Both the position numbers and the translations under genes were made by a program. From Glossina fuscipes (lineage: Eukaryota; Arthropoda; Insecta; Diptera; Glossinidae): a DNA stretch of 64,000 nucleotides. The notes below the pieces were generated by a model that searched no databases, was not told the DNA's origin, and was given only the letters and a program-made list of their open reading frames with translations. This document shows positions 50,413 through 62,589 of this stretch, piece after piece (the first letter of the stretch is position 1; each line of letters starts with the position of its first letter). The stretch lies in NCBI RefSeq assembly GCF_014805625.2, contig NW_023998433.1, positions 3,361,647-3,425,646 on the forward strand, in the 5' to 3' direction.

Positions 50413-53234
50413 ATATTTTTACACTATATTCACAATATAAAAAGTTCACAAACACGTGAAAACGTATTGTTAACAATTATTATTGTTGTTATTTTCTCAT
50501 TATTTCATTGTTATTATTATTTCTGCATTTTATTGGAATGTTTTTAGTGATGCAGTTTCTCAGTCTTTTCTCTTTCGTAACGAAATATTCGGTCTACAAG
50601 AGTCGCTAAAATGCCACTTACATAATGCGAAATGGCGATTTTAATGTGTCCAATTCATTTACTCTATTGGAGCGTAAATTTTGATGTCAGGACACTTCTT
50701 TTAATCTTTACTGTATATGGAAAGGAGTTATATGAAACATTTTACATCGAAAACATAAAAAGTAACTATTCGATTGCCTTTTTATAATGCCACTTAATTT
50801 AAAAGTTATTTAGCCAAAGGTATGCGAAACTTTACTTGGTAAAAATTAATGAATAATTAATAATTAAAATTTCTGCTTAAAAGTAATTAAATAAAATGTA
50901 GCAATGAAATAATTAAAGCAAATTTACGCTTCTACTGAAATTATTAAGTTATAATAAGTGAACCATTAGGAGCTATCAAATAATGAAACCAGTTAACTCA
51001 TTTAGACTATATTTTACGAATGAAAAAGAACCATAACTGAAGCAAAATGGTCTGAGTTTAATAGTTTAGAGAAACTGTATTAACTCACAGTCTACTTTCT
51101 TATATTTGGTATATGTTATATATAACTTAAGTCTATTCAGTTATAGATGTTTTTCAACGTCGAAGAGTCGTAGCATAACAGAATTGTCTTTCCATTCTAT
51201 ATTTAATTTAAATTCCAAAAAAATTTCCAATCATTCTTATTAGTTCAAAAGCGAAAGTATATCCTTCCGAAAAAAAAATATTAAATCGAAAACAAAAAAA
51301 AATGTCATTAGGTTATATTCATAAATATTCCCGTCGAACATTTTTGACGACGCGTTTTCCCTTCTCTCCTAGTCATATAAATGAATTTTTCTTAGAAGAA
51401 TTCGCTAACAATTGAGACAAAAGTTAATATGCTATGGGTTGTGTGTCTTCTGCAGATATTTTCTTTTTCGTTTATTTACTTATTTAAGTAATTTACTGAT
51501 ATTGCTCATCTTTCATAAGTTTCATGCTAATTTACTTCCTACATTTTTACTCGCTCTCAGATCGTTGTTGTTTTGCTATTATTTTTAACTGTTCGAAATA
51601 ACCATTTATTTTACACTTTGCTTCGGTACACTCTTCATTCTTTTTTGTGCAATTGTGGATTTTATATTTCGTATTATCTATATTCATAAAAGAAGAAAAA
51701 GGCAATTTATAAAATTTGATACTTATATTATACTATGATAATTACACTCATGTTTGTAAAGGAAGTAGACCCATAATGATTTGATATGTAAAGCGGAAAA
51801 TGTCTTTGCAAATAGAGACGTACTAAATTTTTTTCGAAAGCTTTAGTTAAAAACTTTAGATGAACGAGTTATGTACAACTGTTTAGATTAGAAACTTAAA
51901 TTACTTTAAGCAATCGTCTTATTTGTATTCGTTTAATCTTTTGTTTTAAATAAACGAAGTATGAAGAAGATACTGAACGGTCCTTACATTTTGCACCAGC
52001 ACACCCATAAAATGTCATGAATCTTTTGAAAATGTCCGACTAAGTCCGATCACAATTCTTAATAAAAGTCAACTGGGAGATTGTAAGAGAATTTCACTTT
52101 CTGCTGGTAATTCCAGGCTTTGATTATTTGCCGGCATATCTTGTAGATGCCTCTGTCCAGTTGGCTACTGCTTCTGCTAAACATCAAATTGCAACCCTTA
52201 TAGTTTTGCCTTTTGCAACGAGAATTTTATATATTGATAATTCAATAATAGTGCAAAATTTAAAAGGGGCCGCTTGTTAAAAGTCAAACATATTAAATTA
52301 CTTCTCTATCTCAATTATTGCGATCTTTAGATTTCTAATAAAAGAAATGCGAAAGAAGAAAGACGCCCAGAAGTGGCTTCACGCTTCATTGCGATTCATT
52401 GAAAACCCGATTGACGTCTCCGGATCGGTACAAACGATATGATAAATCCTTTGTATGGATAAAAACTTCAAAATTTTTCATATCATTTCACTTAACTAGT
52501 ATTTTGAATGCAGGGATCCGCATGTCTTTTTCTCAATATGTATAACGGAGTATTTTATATAAATAGTTTAAATAAATATTTATTTACCTATTTAATAGCT
52601 TATGTTTTAGTAGACTCTATATATTACGGTTAATCTAGCGTATGAGTATCTCAATATATTAAAAATATAATAAAATGAAATTCACCTTAGAGAATAACAT
52701 AGAGTTCCCTCACTTTAATATTAAACTTATAGCATATTTCATGGAATGGTACATAATTATGAATTTTACGACATATAAGCTGCATATATATATAGGAAAA
52801 TTATAGCCCATCCCGCGATAGATGATATAATATAAATGTATTTATGTAAAATACGTATAATTTTCTACTATCGCTTATATTATTGTAGAAATTATAGTCT
52901 GATACTCCATTCAGGTGTTGATAATTTCCGTAATTATTTGACAGCAGGAAAAGAGAGAGAGAAAGAGAGAGCATCAAAGATAGTGATAGAGTTGTAAATT
53001 GCAAACTGCAGACTTTATAATTTAATTTTAAATAAATTCATAAATATATTGTGACTTGATAACGTTAAGCCTTTAACGCAAATAAACCTAAAAAGCGTTC
53101 TCTGAAGATAAACAAACAAAATGTAATAATTAAATGTAAATATTAAGATGTTTACTTACATGCGTATGGATATGTATACGCACAGAGATGCATTAAATAA
53201 ACAAAAGGGAGGGAATAAATATAATATAATATAC

Positions 53235-53278
<44 letters not shown>

Positions 53279-53561
53279 AGAATGGTTTACATAATAACAA
53301 TAATGATCAAGAGAAAATTAATTAAGTGCACATAAATTGAATAAAACAACATGAAAATATAATGTAGGTGTTTACCATGATTAACGTTTAAGCAAGATGT
53401 GTGAGATGTGCATATAATTCTGAACTCACCATACATACATTTCATGCAAATGCAAACAAAATACGAAGCAAGCAATACAAAGACGAAATAAGAAATAATA
53501 ATACAAACGTTATCTATATATAAAAAATATGTATACATATATTTTTATAGTTGCGTACCTA

Positions 53562-53608
<47 letters not shown>

Positions 53609-55101
53609 CTATATGTTTACATAAATGTATGTCCCCATAACTAGTAATATTTATAACAATTATCATACAAATTCTATAATAAAACATAACAAAATATCAA
53701 TTTTCTATACAAATCTCAAAAACAAACAATAATTTGTGTATGAAAGTGATTATACGTATAAGCGAAAATAAGTATACAATGGGTTTATGTGAATATGATT
53801 TGACCAGATGCAGATATTATTGTATATATAAATGTGTGAGATAATTAAATTTTCAAATAAATTGCTATTTCGAAGTAATGATGAACTTCTGCTGTTGGAG
53901 TGTTTGAATTTAATGAAAATTGTTGTAAATCTTGTAAAATCGATTATGTATACATAGATAAATTTATGCAGGCGAGTATTTCATGTACTAATATTAACAT
54001 TTATATGTGACATATGAGTAATACTAAAACTGGACGTTCAAATATGAGTGTCACCGTTATTATTGTTGTAACTATTGGAACTTAATATAGAATCTTAATT
54101 TCCGTTGCCATCGACAGCATAACAATTGAAATGCCTACGAAAATCTGTGCATAGGAAATTGGCTGCCAGATGACAATTTATATAAACTAGATATCTTCAA
54201 TATACAAATACAACAATGACAATAATTACAGCAAGAATATGAATGAAAATACGAACACTTTGAGTAAACTCATACTCAAAAAACTCAATCAATCCACAGC
54301 ATAAATCAGAATTAATTAATAACTTTGCATAACTTCTTCTCCTTAATGTTTGCCCTTAAGACCACTAACGTAATTGACTGTAGCTAGTAGAGCCAAAATA
54401 CAAAAAACACTTCATATGCAAAAATTTTTGAAATTTGAAATAAAAGCTAATTGGATGACGAAACCTATGTGAATACGATGGAAACTGAAAAGTGAAACTT
54501 CTTCAAATGAAATATTAAGGCGAAAGCTTGCACTGTTTAAAAAAAAAAAAAAAAAACCCAAAGGATTTTTCCTCATTACAGACAATTTCGTCATCCAATT
54601 TATTCATAAGGATTGGCTAACATTCTTCTATCGATATTTTATTATCAGTCATAAGTGGTTTATCCCTAGATATACATAATTATAATTAGCTTACAAGAGA
54701 CTACAGAATAATTTTCTTAAACAAAAATAAAATCCGCAAAAATTCAAAATTGTGGGTAAGCAAATCTTTAACAACAACACGTAGCGAGTACGAAAAACCG
54801 AAATATTAAAACGAGTAATTTTAACAGAATCATCACAACAAAGTAAGTTTCTTAGATGAATTTGACATCCTTGACTGTTTTAAAGCTGAAAGGCTAGATT
54901 ATTCAGTTCACTCTTTTTTTATCGCAACTCAAAATGTTAATCATAAATGAAACGTCTGACTAATGTTGTATTCAGAGAATCATGTATAGTGGGCTTTTGG
55001 CAGGAATTACGAATGGCTTTCTGATTCTTCATTCGTTATTTAGCATCTTGTAGGCTGACTCTATTGAAACGCTTGTGGCCTCCAATCAATCGACTACATA
55101 C
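50413..55101. other. Long gene-free stretch
   Basis: Very AT-rich DNA with a GA tract at about 52950-52972 and TA microsatellites at 53249-53275 and 53569-53604. No gene is supported. Confidence 0.5.
53569..53604. repeat. TA microsatellite
   Basis: An uninterrupted AT run. A shorter TA run lies at 53249-53275. Confidence 0.95.
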
Positions 55102-55471
55102 ACAGTGTAACGGGTTTTCTTGGGCGGGGAATAACTCAGCCACTCCAAGGTTCGTTGCAAGAATATTTAGTTGAAATGAAATTTACTGGACCTTCGGTAC
55201 TGATGTTCAATGTCTTTATTTTGTATTCACAGGAGTGCAGCGTTGTTGGCGAGGAAAAGGAATCAGCGAGGTGACCCGACTTTGTCGCGCTTTTACCGGT
55301 TTGCTTTTTACTCACGAAGTTAGAACTTTCTCTTCCTTTTCGTTTCGCTTTTAATATCGCGAGACGCTAAAAGAAAAGAACCGGATACGTTGCCAGTGTC
55401 ATAGCTGCCGCCGGTTTGTCTCCGTTTCGTTACTCGTCGGTTAATACAAAAGACAAAATTTTCCTCCGTTC

Positions 55472-55650
55472 TTCGGGGATGACGACTAACAGCTAGCCAG
55501 TACATCCCCTATCCGTAGAGTCATTTGTTCTAAAAGTCCTTCAGGGTTGACACTAACAGCTAGCCAAGAAATCCGTAGAGTCATTTGTTCTAAAAGTCCT
55601 TCAGGGTTGACGACTAACAGCTAGCCAGTACATCCCCTATCCGTAAAGTC
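55472..55650. repeat. Three tandem units in LTR family B
   Basis: The units share GACTAACAGCTAGCCA and ATCCGTA(G/A)AGTC, and the first two also share ATTTGTTCTAAAAGTCCTTC. The middle unit has lost the CATCCCCT segment. Confidence 0.85.
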
Positions 55651-56519
55651 AAAAAAAAAAAGTAGACTTGTCGCATTGTCCGTACCCACTTACCTTCAAG
55701 CAGCTATGACACCAAAATGAAAGAATCTGTGCGATGTGCTGCTCTTTTATAACTGAAGTCTCGCTCGCTTGTCCTATTGCCAACATGTTCAACGTGTTTA
55801 CATATGCCTTGAGGTACTATGCTTATGTGTATGCTTAGCTTAGGTTGGTTGCAGTCGCAACCTTAGTTACGACTTGCATGATCCTGCTTATACCTAACTT
55901 AATACCAACTTAAGTCTAGCTTATTACTATGTTTGTTCAAATGTCTACTCAACAGGCACCAGGTACCAAATCGCGTGATTCAACCACCGTTAGGTACGTG
56001 AGTGCTTGTGTCTTTCTATGCCTTTGTGTTTGCGTACGCTTCGCTATGTAAGTTTCTACATGCTTGGCATGTGCGATCGTGCCTTTATACCATTTATGTA
56101 CGCAGTTTATGCATTGTCGTATATTTTTATTTTCCTTACCTAGGTACTTACTCCTGTAAGTTTTGTATACCCTAACGATGCTATACATTATGCGCATTTC
56201 ACAACATAGAGATTTTTGCTGAAGTTTGTTCGTTTTGCATGTATAGATTTCTACCTAAGGTCAGTTCTGCATGTTTTGGTTGCCCTAACGGTGCTATCGG
56301 CTTTGTACATTATTTGAAGATTCAATGTGACCTAACGGTGCTATACCTTTGTGCAATGCTGCTGTAGCTTCTGTGTATGTTTGAGCTCATGTGAGTGTAC
56401 GTGTATCCTACTGCGTTCATACCGATTCGATTTTACTTAATTGTATAAGTCGGGTTGTGTTCTTATACTTATGTTTTAGTACAGATTGGATTCTTAAACC
56501 TATGCTTTCTACATTTGAG

Positions 56520-56795
56520 TTCTCAACTCTTGTTTTTGTACATTGTGGATATTTTTCCCTTATGCTTTTGGACATTTTGCGTTTTTACTTATAGTTTTAT
56601 ACATTTGAGTTTTTCCACTTAGCCTTTTATACATTTAAGTTCTTAACTCTGCTTTTAAACACTTTGAGTTTTTGCTTGTGTTAGTACTTTTAAGTTTTTA
56701 CTTAGCCTTTCCTACATTTAAGTTCTTAATCCTGCTATTAAATATTTTGAGATTTTACTTGTGTTTATACTTTTGAGTTCTTACTTCTGCTGGAG
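56520..56795. repeat. Degenerate 29-bp tandem repeats in U3 of LTR family B
   Basis: Successive units follow the pattern CTTTTATACATTTGAGTTCT plus TACTT(A/G)T(G/C). About eight diverged units can be followed. They lie upstream of the LTR promoter, so they could be promoter or enhancer repeats. That role is inference. Confidence 0.65.
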
Positions 56796-56954
56796 GAGGT
56801 TGTTCACGTTCACTTAATTCGATCAGACGTTTACGGACAGCTCGGACTGACAGGTGGTTCGCTGTGGGTAACTATTTCAGGCGGACGGACTTGTATTCCG
56901 TAAGAATGCAAAATCGCTTCCTTACAACAGCTTATTTAACTTATCTTAACAATG

Positions 56955-57241
56955 CTTACGGTAACAGTGTCTGATATTTTTACATTCTCCTTCTGTTTGG
57001 ATCTTTCCCAATGCATAAAAACGTTTGGAAACAATTTGTTCATCAGTTGTTCGAAAGCTCTTTCGAGATTTCCATTCAATAAATCTTGCAATTCATTGCT
57101 TTCAAATTTTTTGGATCCCCGAGGCCATTATTTGCCGTTGACATTTAAAACACCACTTTTAAACCATTGAAACTAAAACCGACAATTGGAATGTGACGAA
57201 GGAGCATCATCATAAGCTTCTAAAAGTGTTTGAACGCCTTC
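56955..57241 (-). pseudogene. mariner N-terminal relic
   Basis: On the minus strand the order is EGVQTLLEAYDDAPSS, then FQWFKSG, WPRGSKKFESNELQDLLNGN and, after a frameshift, TDEQIVSKRFYALGKIQTEG. It follows the mariner N-terminal plan: first helix-turn-helix with the W-F-RF-(S/N)G motif, the KKFED-EL--LLDE linker, then the second helix-turn-helix ending in KRL-A-GKIQK-G. The W-PH motif and catalytic domain are absent. The KKFE-ELQ-LL linker is closer to the relic at 25.7 kb than to the 2.4-kb mariner. It lies next to the family B LTR, only about 30 bp beyond its duplication. Confidence 0.7.
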
Positions 57242-57246
57242 GGTAG

Positions 57247-57303
57247 CAGTGTGGTTTCAAATGAAACCACAAAACTAATGATTCTCAAAAATGCAATTTT
57301 GAG
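57247..57303. other. Two adjacent short palindromes
   Basis: TGTGGTTTCA-AA-TGAAACCACA is a perfect 10-bp stem, and CTCAAAA-ATGCAA-TTTTGAG follows about 15 bp later. Their origin is unknown. They border the mariner relic, so they may belong to its 5' flank. Confidence 0.5.
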
Positions 57304-57309
57304 CATTCC

Positions 57310-60073
57310 ATGTTTTTTTACACTGAATAACTCAATAATACTAAATGGAAAGCTTTTATATTAAAAGTTGTGTGCATTGGTACTTCTCGTTACTTTATCA
57401 TTTTCGCCAATAGATGTCGCTGATGCAAGCAACTATTTTATTTAATTACCACTTCTTTGGGAATTGTAGGCGAACTTAAAGACCGCTTCGGCTAATTTTA
57501 AACTTAAAAAAGGCGGAACTAACAAAAATACATATATCAAATCTTAGAAAATCATACTAACAGTTTAGCTTATAATTATGACTATGATAAGAGATGCAGA
57601 TGATCAGTAGGCAGATTAGTAAATATGGCTCATCAATAAATATTATCTATAACGATGTCCGTGGACAGTTTGCGAATACATAATCCTTAATTATTAATTT
57701 AAAAGAATATTTATTTACTTTTTTGTTTTTGGTTTCACATCTTGAAAACGAAAATGAATACCAATGGTTTAAAAAGAAACGTTGTTTAATTGATATCTCA
57801 ATTCGCGTAAAAACATTTTGCGTTCAAAGAAGTAGTTCACGTATATTTAGCTTACGAGATCCTCGTTATTAAATGTGTGAACAAAAAAGAAAGAAATTGT
57901 CGACTTACGTGCTTAATTATTAACATTAGTTGCATAATTTGAAAAGGTTTAATTTTGTGTGAAGCTCCCGTGTATTTACTACGAAACAGAAAATCAGTTC
58001 GATACATTTGAAAAGTAAATAACGTAAAAAAACTTAAGGAAAAAATTTTATAGCAAATGAAAAACTTCTTAACTGCACTCAAGTTAATATAGATAAACAG
58101 ATACGTTTATGTACGTATATACTAATATATATAGTCCTACATATATACGCATGCACACACACACACACACATATCCATACATATATGCACATAGATTCGT
58201 ATGGTTTTATGAATAATTGCTGATTAATGATAACATTTTCACACATAACTTGGTCACACGACACATAACAACTCAAGGACGAACAGAACCGATAACTAAC
58301 ACCACCAAACGTTAGTTACATATGCACGTTTATGTATATTTATGTTTAACTAAGCCTTGATACTGGCGATGTGCACGTATGCATTTATTAAGTATGTGTG
58401 TATGTGTTTATTAGATTTATGTGGTTTGCATGCATGCATGTATTTGCGTTTTTATGGATGTATGTATATATATACATATGTATAGTTGTATCAGTGGAGG
58501 AATGGCGTGCGTTTAATTTATGTTTTATGGTTATAATCTTTAGTGTTGCACAAATAATCGCATCAAATCGTTTAAAGTGCTTGGCAATATTTTATTAATG
58601 CGGTATGATGGTATGGCGTGGTGCGGATTTTATAAGCAAATACGTGCGTGTGTATGCTTGCGATGAGAATAGAAAAAAAGAAAAACGAATATATATAAAT
58701 ATGTATAAATATACACACATGTATATATATACTGCAGATGTTATATAAGTTAAGCGCAATAACAATTAATCAGACTCTCTATGAAGAAATTGTATAAATA
58801 CCTGCTATTATCATGAAAGAGAATGATGAGAGGAGATAGGGGATAACGACATAAACTATGAAGTGTTTATGCATTTTACAGAAAGAAAAAGAAAGGATGG
58901 GGTTAGGCATAATTAATAAGAACATAAATCACACTCTCCAAAATTTAATCCTAGGATTTACGTTAACGTCTATTAATAAAATTTGAGTGAATGGACGGCG
59001 TCTATGTTGAGATATGTGTTTATTTTTTATTGTAATTAAAGCTTGTTTATATTATAAAATAAAGTAACAGCGTAACGATATATATTTAAGCAATTTTTTT
59101 TTTTTTTTTGCTTCTTTTCATTATTTAAAGATTTATTTTATTTTATTCAGCCTTAATCTTTGAGATTATTTGTGAGAGCGGTATAGACATGCTTTTAATC
59201 TATGAAAAGATTTTTCTTTTTTTCTTTTATTCAATATATTAATGAAAAAAAAGAAAGGCTCTTAAATGAGAAATTTCTTGTTCAACACTTTCTTTGTATA
59301 TAGAATAATAAAAGGAATAACATTTTTGTCTAAGAATTGAGTTAAGAGAAGAACTACAATTAGAAAATTGCGAAATTGGCAAAAATTTGATTAAGATTTT
59401 CTTTCTTTTCTTTATATCTCTTGCTTCTCGTATTCACTATGTATCTGATCAGGGCAACACAATGAAATTTATCAAAGAAAAGAATTTTTCTGTTGAGAAT
59501 AAAAAAGAACGCAATCACCATCACAATCTACGTCATTGTTAGCAAACAGTTATAAGAATTTGTTTAATAGTTTTGTTGTGGTTGCTGTGATCCTTATGCG
59601 ACCACAATGAATGAATGTTTTTGACATTTATATAGTGAATAAATTTCGCAAAGAGTTCTGAAGAAACATTTAATAATAATATAGCTTTAAATATACGACA
59701 CAAACCAACGTATATCTAATTGAATTCAAATGGCACGGTAATATAGAGAAATTTTGAGAGGAAATTTCAACAAAATTTCATTTTGCTCTCAACATTTAAC
59801 AAGTTATTTAATATTCTCCTCTACTATCTATAAACAAGGTATTTCCATTGTCGTTTGAATGATAAACAGACAATTGATTGAACCCCTGAAATGCTGGCGT
59901 TGAAAAATACGTCATAAATGCTAGCTAAGGCTTAAAATCAAGCCTAGTTTCGACCACATCAGTCTTCTGCTCAAGCGGAGGGCGCTAGAGCTAAGTTACA
60001 TTTGAGTTATCATAAGTTGTAGCGAATAATAATAAGTTCCTTGCATACAATGTTTATCAATTGAGATATATAT
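57310..60073. other. Gene-free stretch
   Basis: AT-rich DNA with a CA microsatellite at 58154-58170 and a T-run near 59.1 kb. Frames near 57.85-58.6 kb come from TA/CA-rich sequence. No gene is supported. Confidence 0.5.
58154..58170. repeat. CA microsatellite
   Basis: A short CA run within a CATATA-rich patch. Confidence 0.9.
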
Positions 60074-60077
60074 ATAT

Positions 60078-60533
60078 TGTTACGGAAATCCCAAATCTAG
60101 TCATTTTCTACAACCAAATTTACATTCGCTAGGCGTCATGCAGCTGCGGATCGATGAAAGCGATTAGTGGAAAAACAGACAGGTAAAAGCAGAGTGCACA
60201 TTCGCAGGCGCCTCATGCAGCTGCATGCCAATGAAAACGGTTACCAACAAATGCAGGTTAACGAATTAAATATCAAGTCATAAATTTAGGTGCTAGTAAC
60301 AGGATGGAGGAGGCAAAAATGTATATAAATAGAATATTTGTGAAAGACAAAAGAGTAGAAAAAGAGTATTTGAGTTAAGCAGACGAAAGTATTGCCAAAA
60401 ATAATTTGTAAATAATCCTACATTAAAAGAAATATAATTGTAAATAAAAGAACTTTGAAGTGTATTTCTCTTGATCAAAATATCTACGATCTAGTGATAC
60501 GGACCGTATCTCATAAAAGCGAATTTCATAACA
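60078..60533 (+). mobile_element. Solo LTR, family A, copy 3
   Basis: A 456-bp solo LTR, TGTTACGGAAATCCC to GCGAATTTCATAACA, inserted in an AT microsatellite with ATAT on both sides (60074-60077 and 60534-60537). It shows the LTR plan most clearly: two tandem CAGCTGC-containing units in U3, a TATATAAAT box at about 60322-60330, and AATAAA at 60443-60448 about 85 bp before the 3' end. That fixes the orientation of the whole family. The minus frame at 60.29-60.48 kb is antisense and not a gene. Confidence 0.88.
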
Positions 60534-60559
60534 ATATATATATATATATATTAGACCGC

Positions 60560-61320
60560 AATGAAATTCGAATTAGGTAAGTTCCGCTGTGGTCCGAACC
60601 ATCAGTGTGTTAAAATCCACGGGACACACCCTAAAATACCAATTTCAACTTCTGCACGTAACAAAATTTATTATTTTATATATTATATTACATGTATTTA
60701 ATTTATACATTATATTTGAATAAAATTAATGAGACAATTGAATTTAATAATTCTATTCAATAAACTTTAATAAACGCAACGTCAAATGTCGAATTAGTCT
60801 ACATCCATTGGTTTTCTTAAGTTGATTACATAAGCAACTAAATAAGTAATTGTTCTATCAAATATATCGCGAAATACAAATTTTTTTTGTCCAGGTGTTT
60901 GGGATATACAGCGAGTGCACATAGACGAAGAAAGCACATCACAGTATATAAATAACGTTTAATGAATGATAAATTAAATAATTCTTTACCCTTTTTCATG
61001 GTTGACTACACAAATCATTGTAGTTCTGTTAAGCAATTACAATACGTAGGATAAAATAACTCCTATTAATTTTAAAAGTATACGTTTACGTTTCAAATTT
61101 ACGAAAGTATATTAAAATAATTCTGCTTTAATTTTCTCATCATACGCTAGAGGAAACAACAATTTTCATTTGTTTTTATAAACATTTTTGAGTATATCAT
61201 TAAAAAAGGTTAATATTTTATAATTAAATATTGCATTGAGACCGATCAATCAACTCATCGTTCAGTTGACTTAACTTTACACCATGCCTTACGATCGCAG
61301 CTATGTAAAACCAGCTGAGA
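60560..61320. other. Gene-free stretch
   Basis: AT-rich DNA. Nothing recognised. Confidence 0.5.
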
Positions 61321-61428
61321 ATTATTTATTGTTAATATTATTATTACTATAATTTTAAACTAATGAAATAAATTCTTAGACTAAAAAAATGACATTGAGC
61401 ACTAGCAACAAAGGCTATCGGCTCTAAT

Positions 61429-61690
61429 TTATATAATAGATATTGAATTGATATTCTGTTCTGAAGCTAATTTTACAAAGTTCAAAGGGTTAGTCGCTCC
61501 AAATGCAATACTTCTAGCCAAGGAAAAGTGAAGGCAGCCGCAAAGAATGTGCTTCATCGTGAGAGTTTGTCCACAACTGCAGATTGGGGAGGAAGACTTC
61601 TTCAAGATCCCTTGGTGAGTTGCAATTGTATGACCATAGTCAATTCTCGAAAATGTTTGGATCTTGGTTTTCTCAACATTTGTTGGATAT
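61429..61690 (-). pseudogene. LINE ORF2 C-terminus with Cys/His finger
   Basis: The minus strand reads RIDYGHTIATHQGIL, then PICSCGQTLTMKHILCGC, FSLARSIAFGATN and LASEQNINSISII, with a stop at 61431-61429. The RIGHT-like motif (here RIDYGHT) followed by C-X-C-G...T-KH-L--C is the typical end of I/R1/jockey-type ORF2 proteins, after the RNase H domain. It is separated from the endonuclease by the deletion and a frame change. Confidence 0.8.
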
Positions 61691-61700
61691 CAAGGTGGAG

Positions 61701-62568
61701 TTAATTGAGGGTTAACAAAAGAGTAGTGCTGATGATGGTATTGTAGATTTCCTTCTGGAATTTTCTCTTTAACTTTCCTCGAATGTATCTTTGAAGATTC
61801 AACTTTTTCATGACATCATCCATAATTAGAAGTGCAGAAGCAGCGTACTTAGGCCCTCGATCAGCCTGCTCATGTCTTGCTGGAGTAACAGAGGACTTTA
61901 AAGGGTTAAGATCAATTATGATTGGATAGTGATCACTATTATGTAGATCATCAGAGATAGACCCGGAAACCAAAGGAAAAAGTGACGGAGAGCAACATGT
62001 TAAATCAATATGTGAAAATGTATGATGAGTTGAAAAGTGCGTTGGTTTTCCATTATTTAAAATGCAGAGATTGCTTTGAATGAAGGCCTTTTCTAAAACA
62101 CGACTGTCGTTTACTGTTGAGCCCCAGATGGTATTCCTGACTATTAAATTCGCCGTATATAATTAAAGGAGGGGAAATGACGTAGAATAAATTGTTGAAT
62201 TCTTGTTGAGAAAACGATTGCGAAGGTGTGATATAGAGCGAAAGCACTGTAAATTTTATGTTTAAGGTTATTTGTATTGGTACGGCTTGTATGAATGAGC
62301 TTAAATTTATGCGTTTGTGAGGTATACTTGATTTTATAAAGACACCAACTCCTTGTTTAGAATATAAATTTTGATCAGCATTGGTGAAATATCCAGTAAA
62401 TGATTTGGGTGGAATAGGATTAAAAGAGCTTCTACAATGGGTCTCTTGAAGGGATAAAAAGGTTGGATTAAAATCACTTATGAGTTTAAGGAGTTCATCA
62501 AAATTATTAATAATTCCCTTAATGTTCCATTGTAGAATTTTAAAAACTTCATTTACTGGTAATGACAT
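61701..62568 (-). pseudogene. LINE ORF2 endonuclease (APE type)
   Basis: The endonuclease nicks the target DNA to start reverse transcription. From the ATG at 62568 the frame shows the APE motifs in order: LQWNIKGI, LQETH, GEFNSQE (GDFN motif with Asp to Glu), then in a second frame WGSTVNDSR, NGKPTHFS and IDLTCCSP, and finally SDHYPIIIDL. A frameshift lies near 62130, between GEFNSQ and the WGS motif. After SDHYPI, the sequence continues about 60 codons (61701-61970) with no reverse-transcriptase motif. The Asp-to-Glu change and the frameshift make it inactive. It is a remnant of the ORF2 polyprotein. Confidence 0.85.
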
Positions 62569-62589
62569 GGGAGCAGAGTGGATGGAGGG

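Larger units (their letters stand above)
55106..56926 (-). mobile_element. Complete long solo LTR, family B, copy 2
   Basis: A 1821-bp solo LTR. Its plus-strand borders are TGTAACGGGTTTTC (left) and CGCTTCCTTACA (right), flanked by a 4-bp ACAG duplication (55102-55105 and 56927-56930). On the minus strand, U3 runs from 56926 to a TATAAAA box (55745-55752), followed after about 52 bp by GTAAGT (55693-55688), then three tandem units of about 67 bp, AATAAA (55220-55215) and a U5 of about 110 bp. An LTR this long is unusual but is known in Ty3/gypsy elements of flies such as Ulysses and Osvaldo. I claim only the size resemblance. No internal region is present. Confidence 0.88.
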
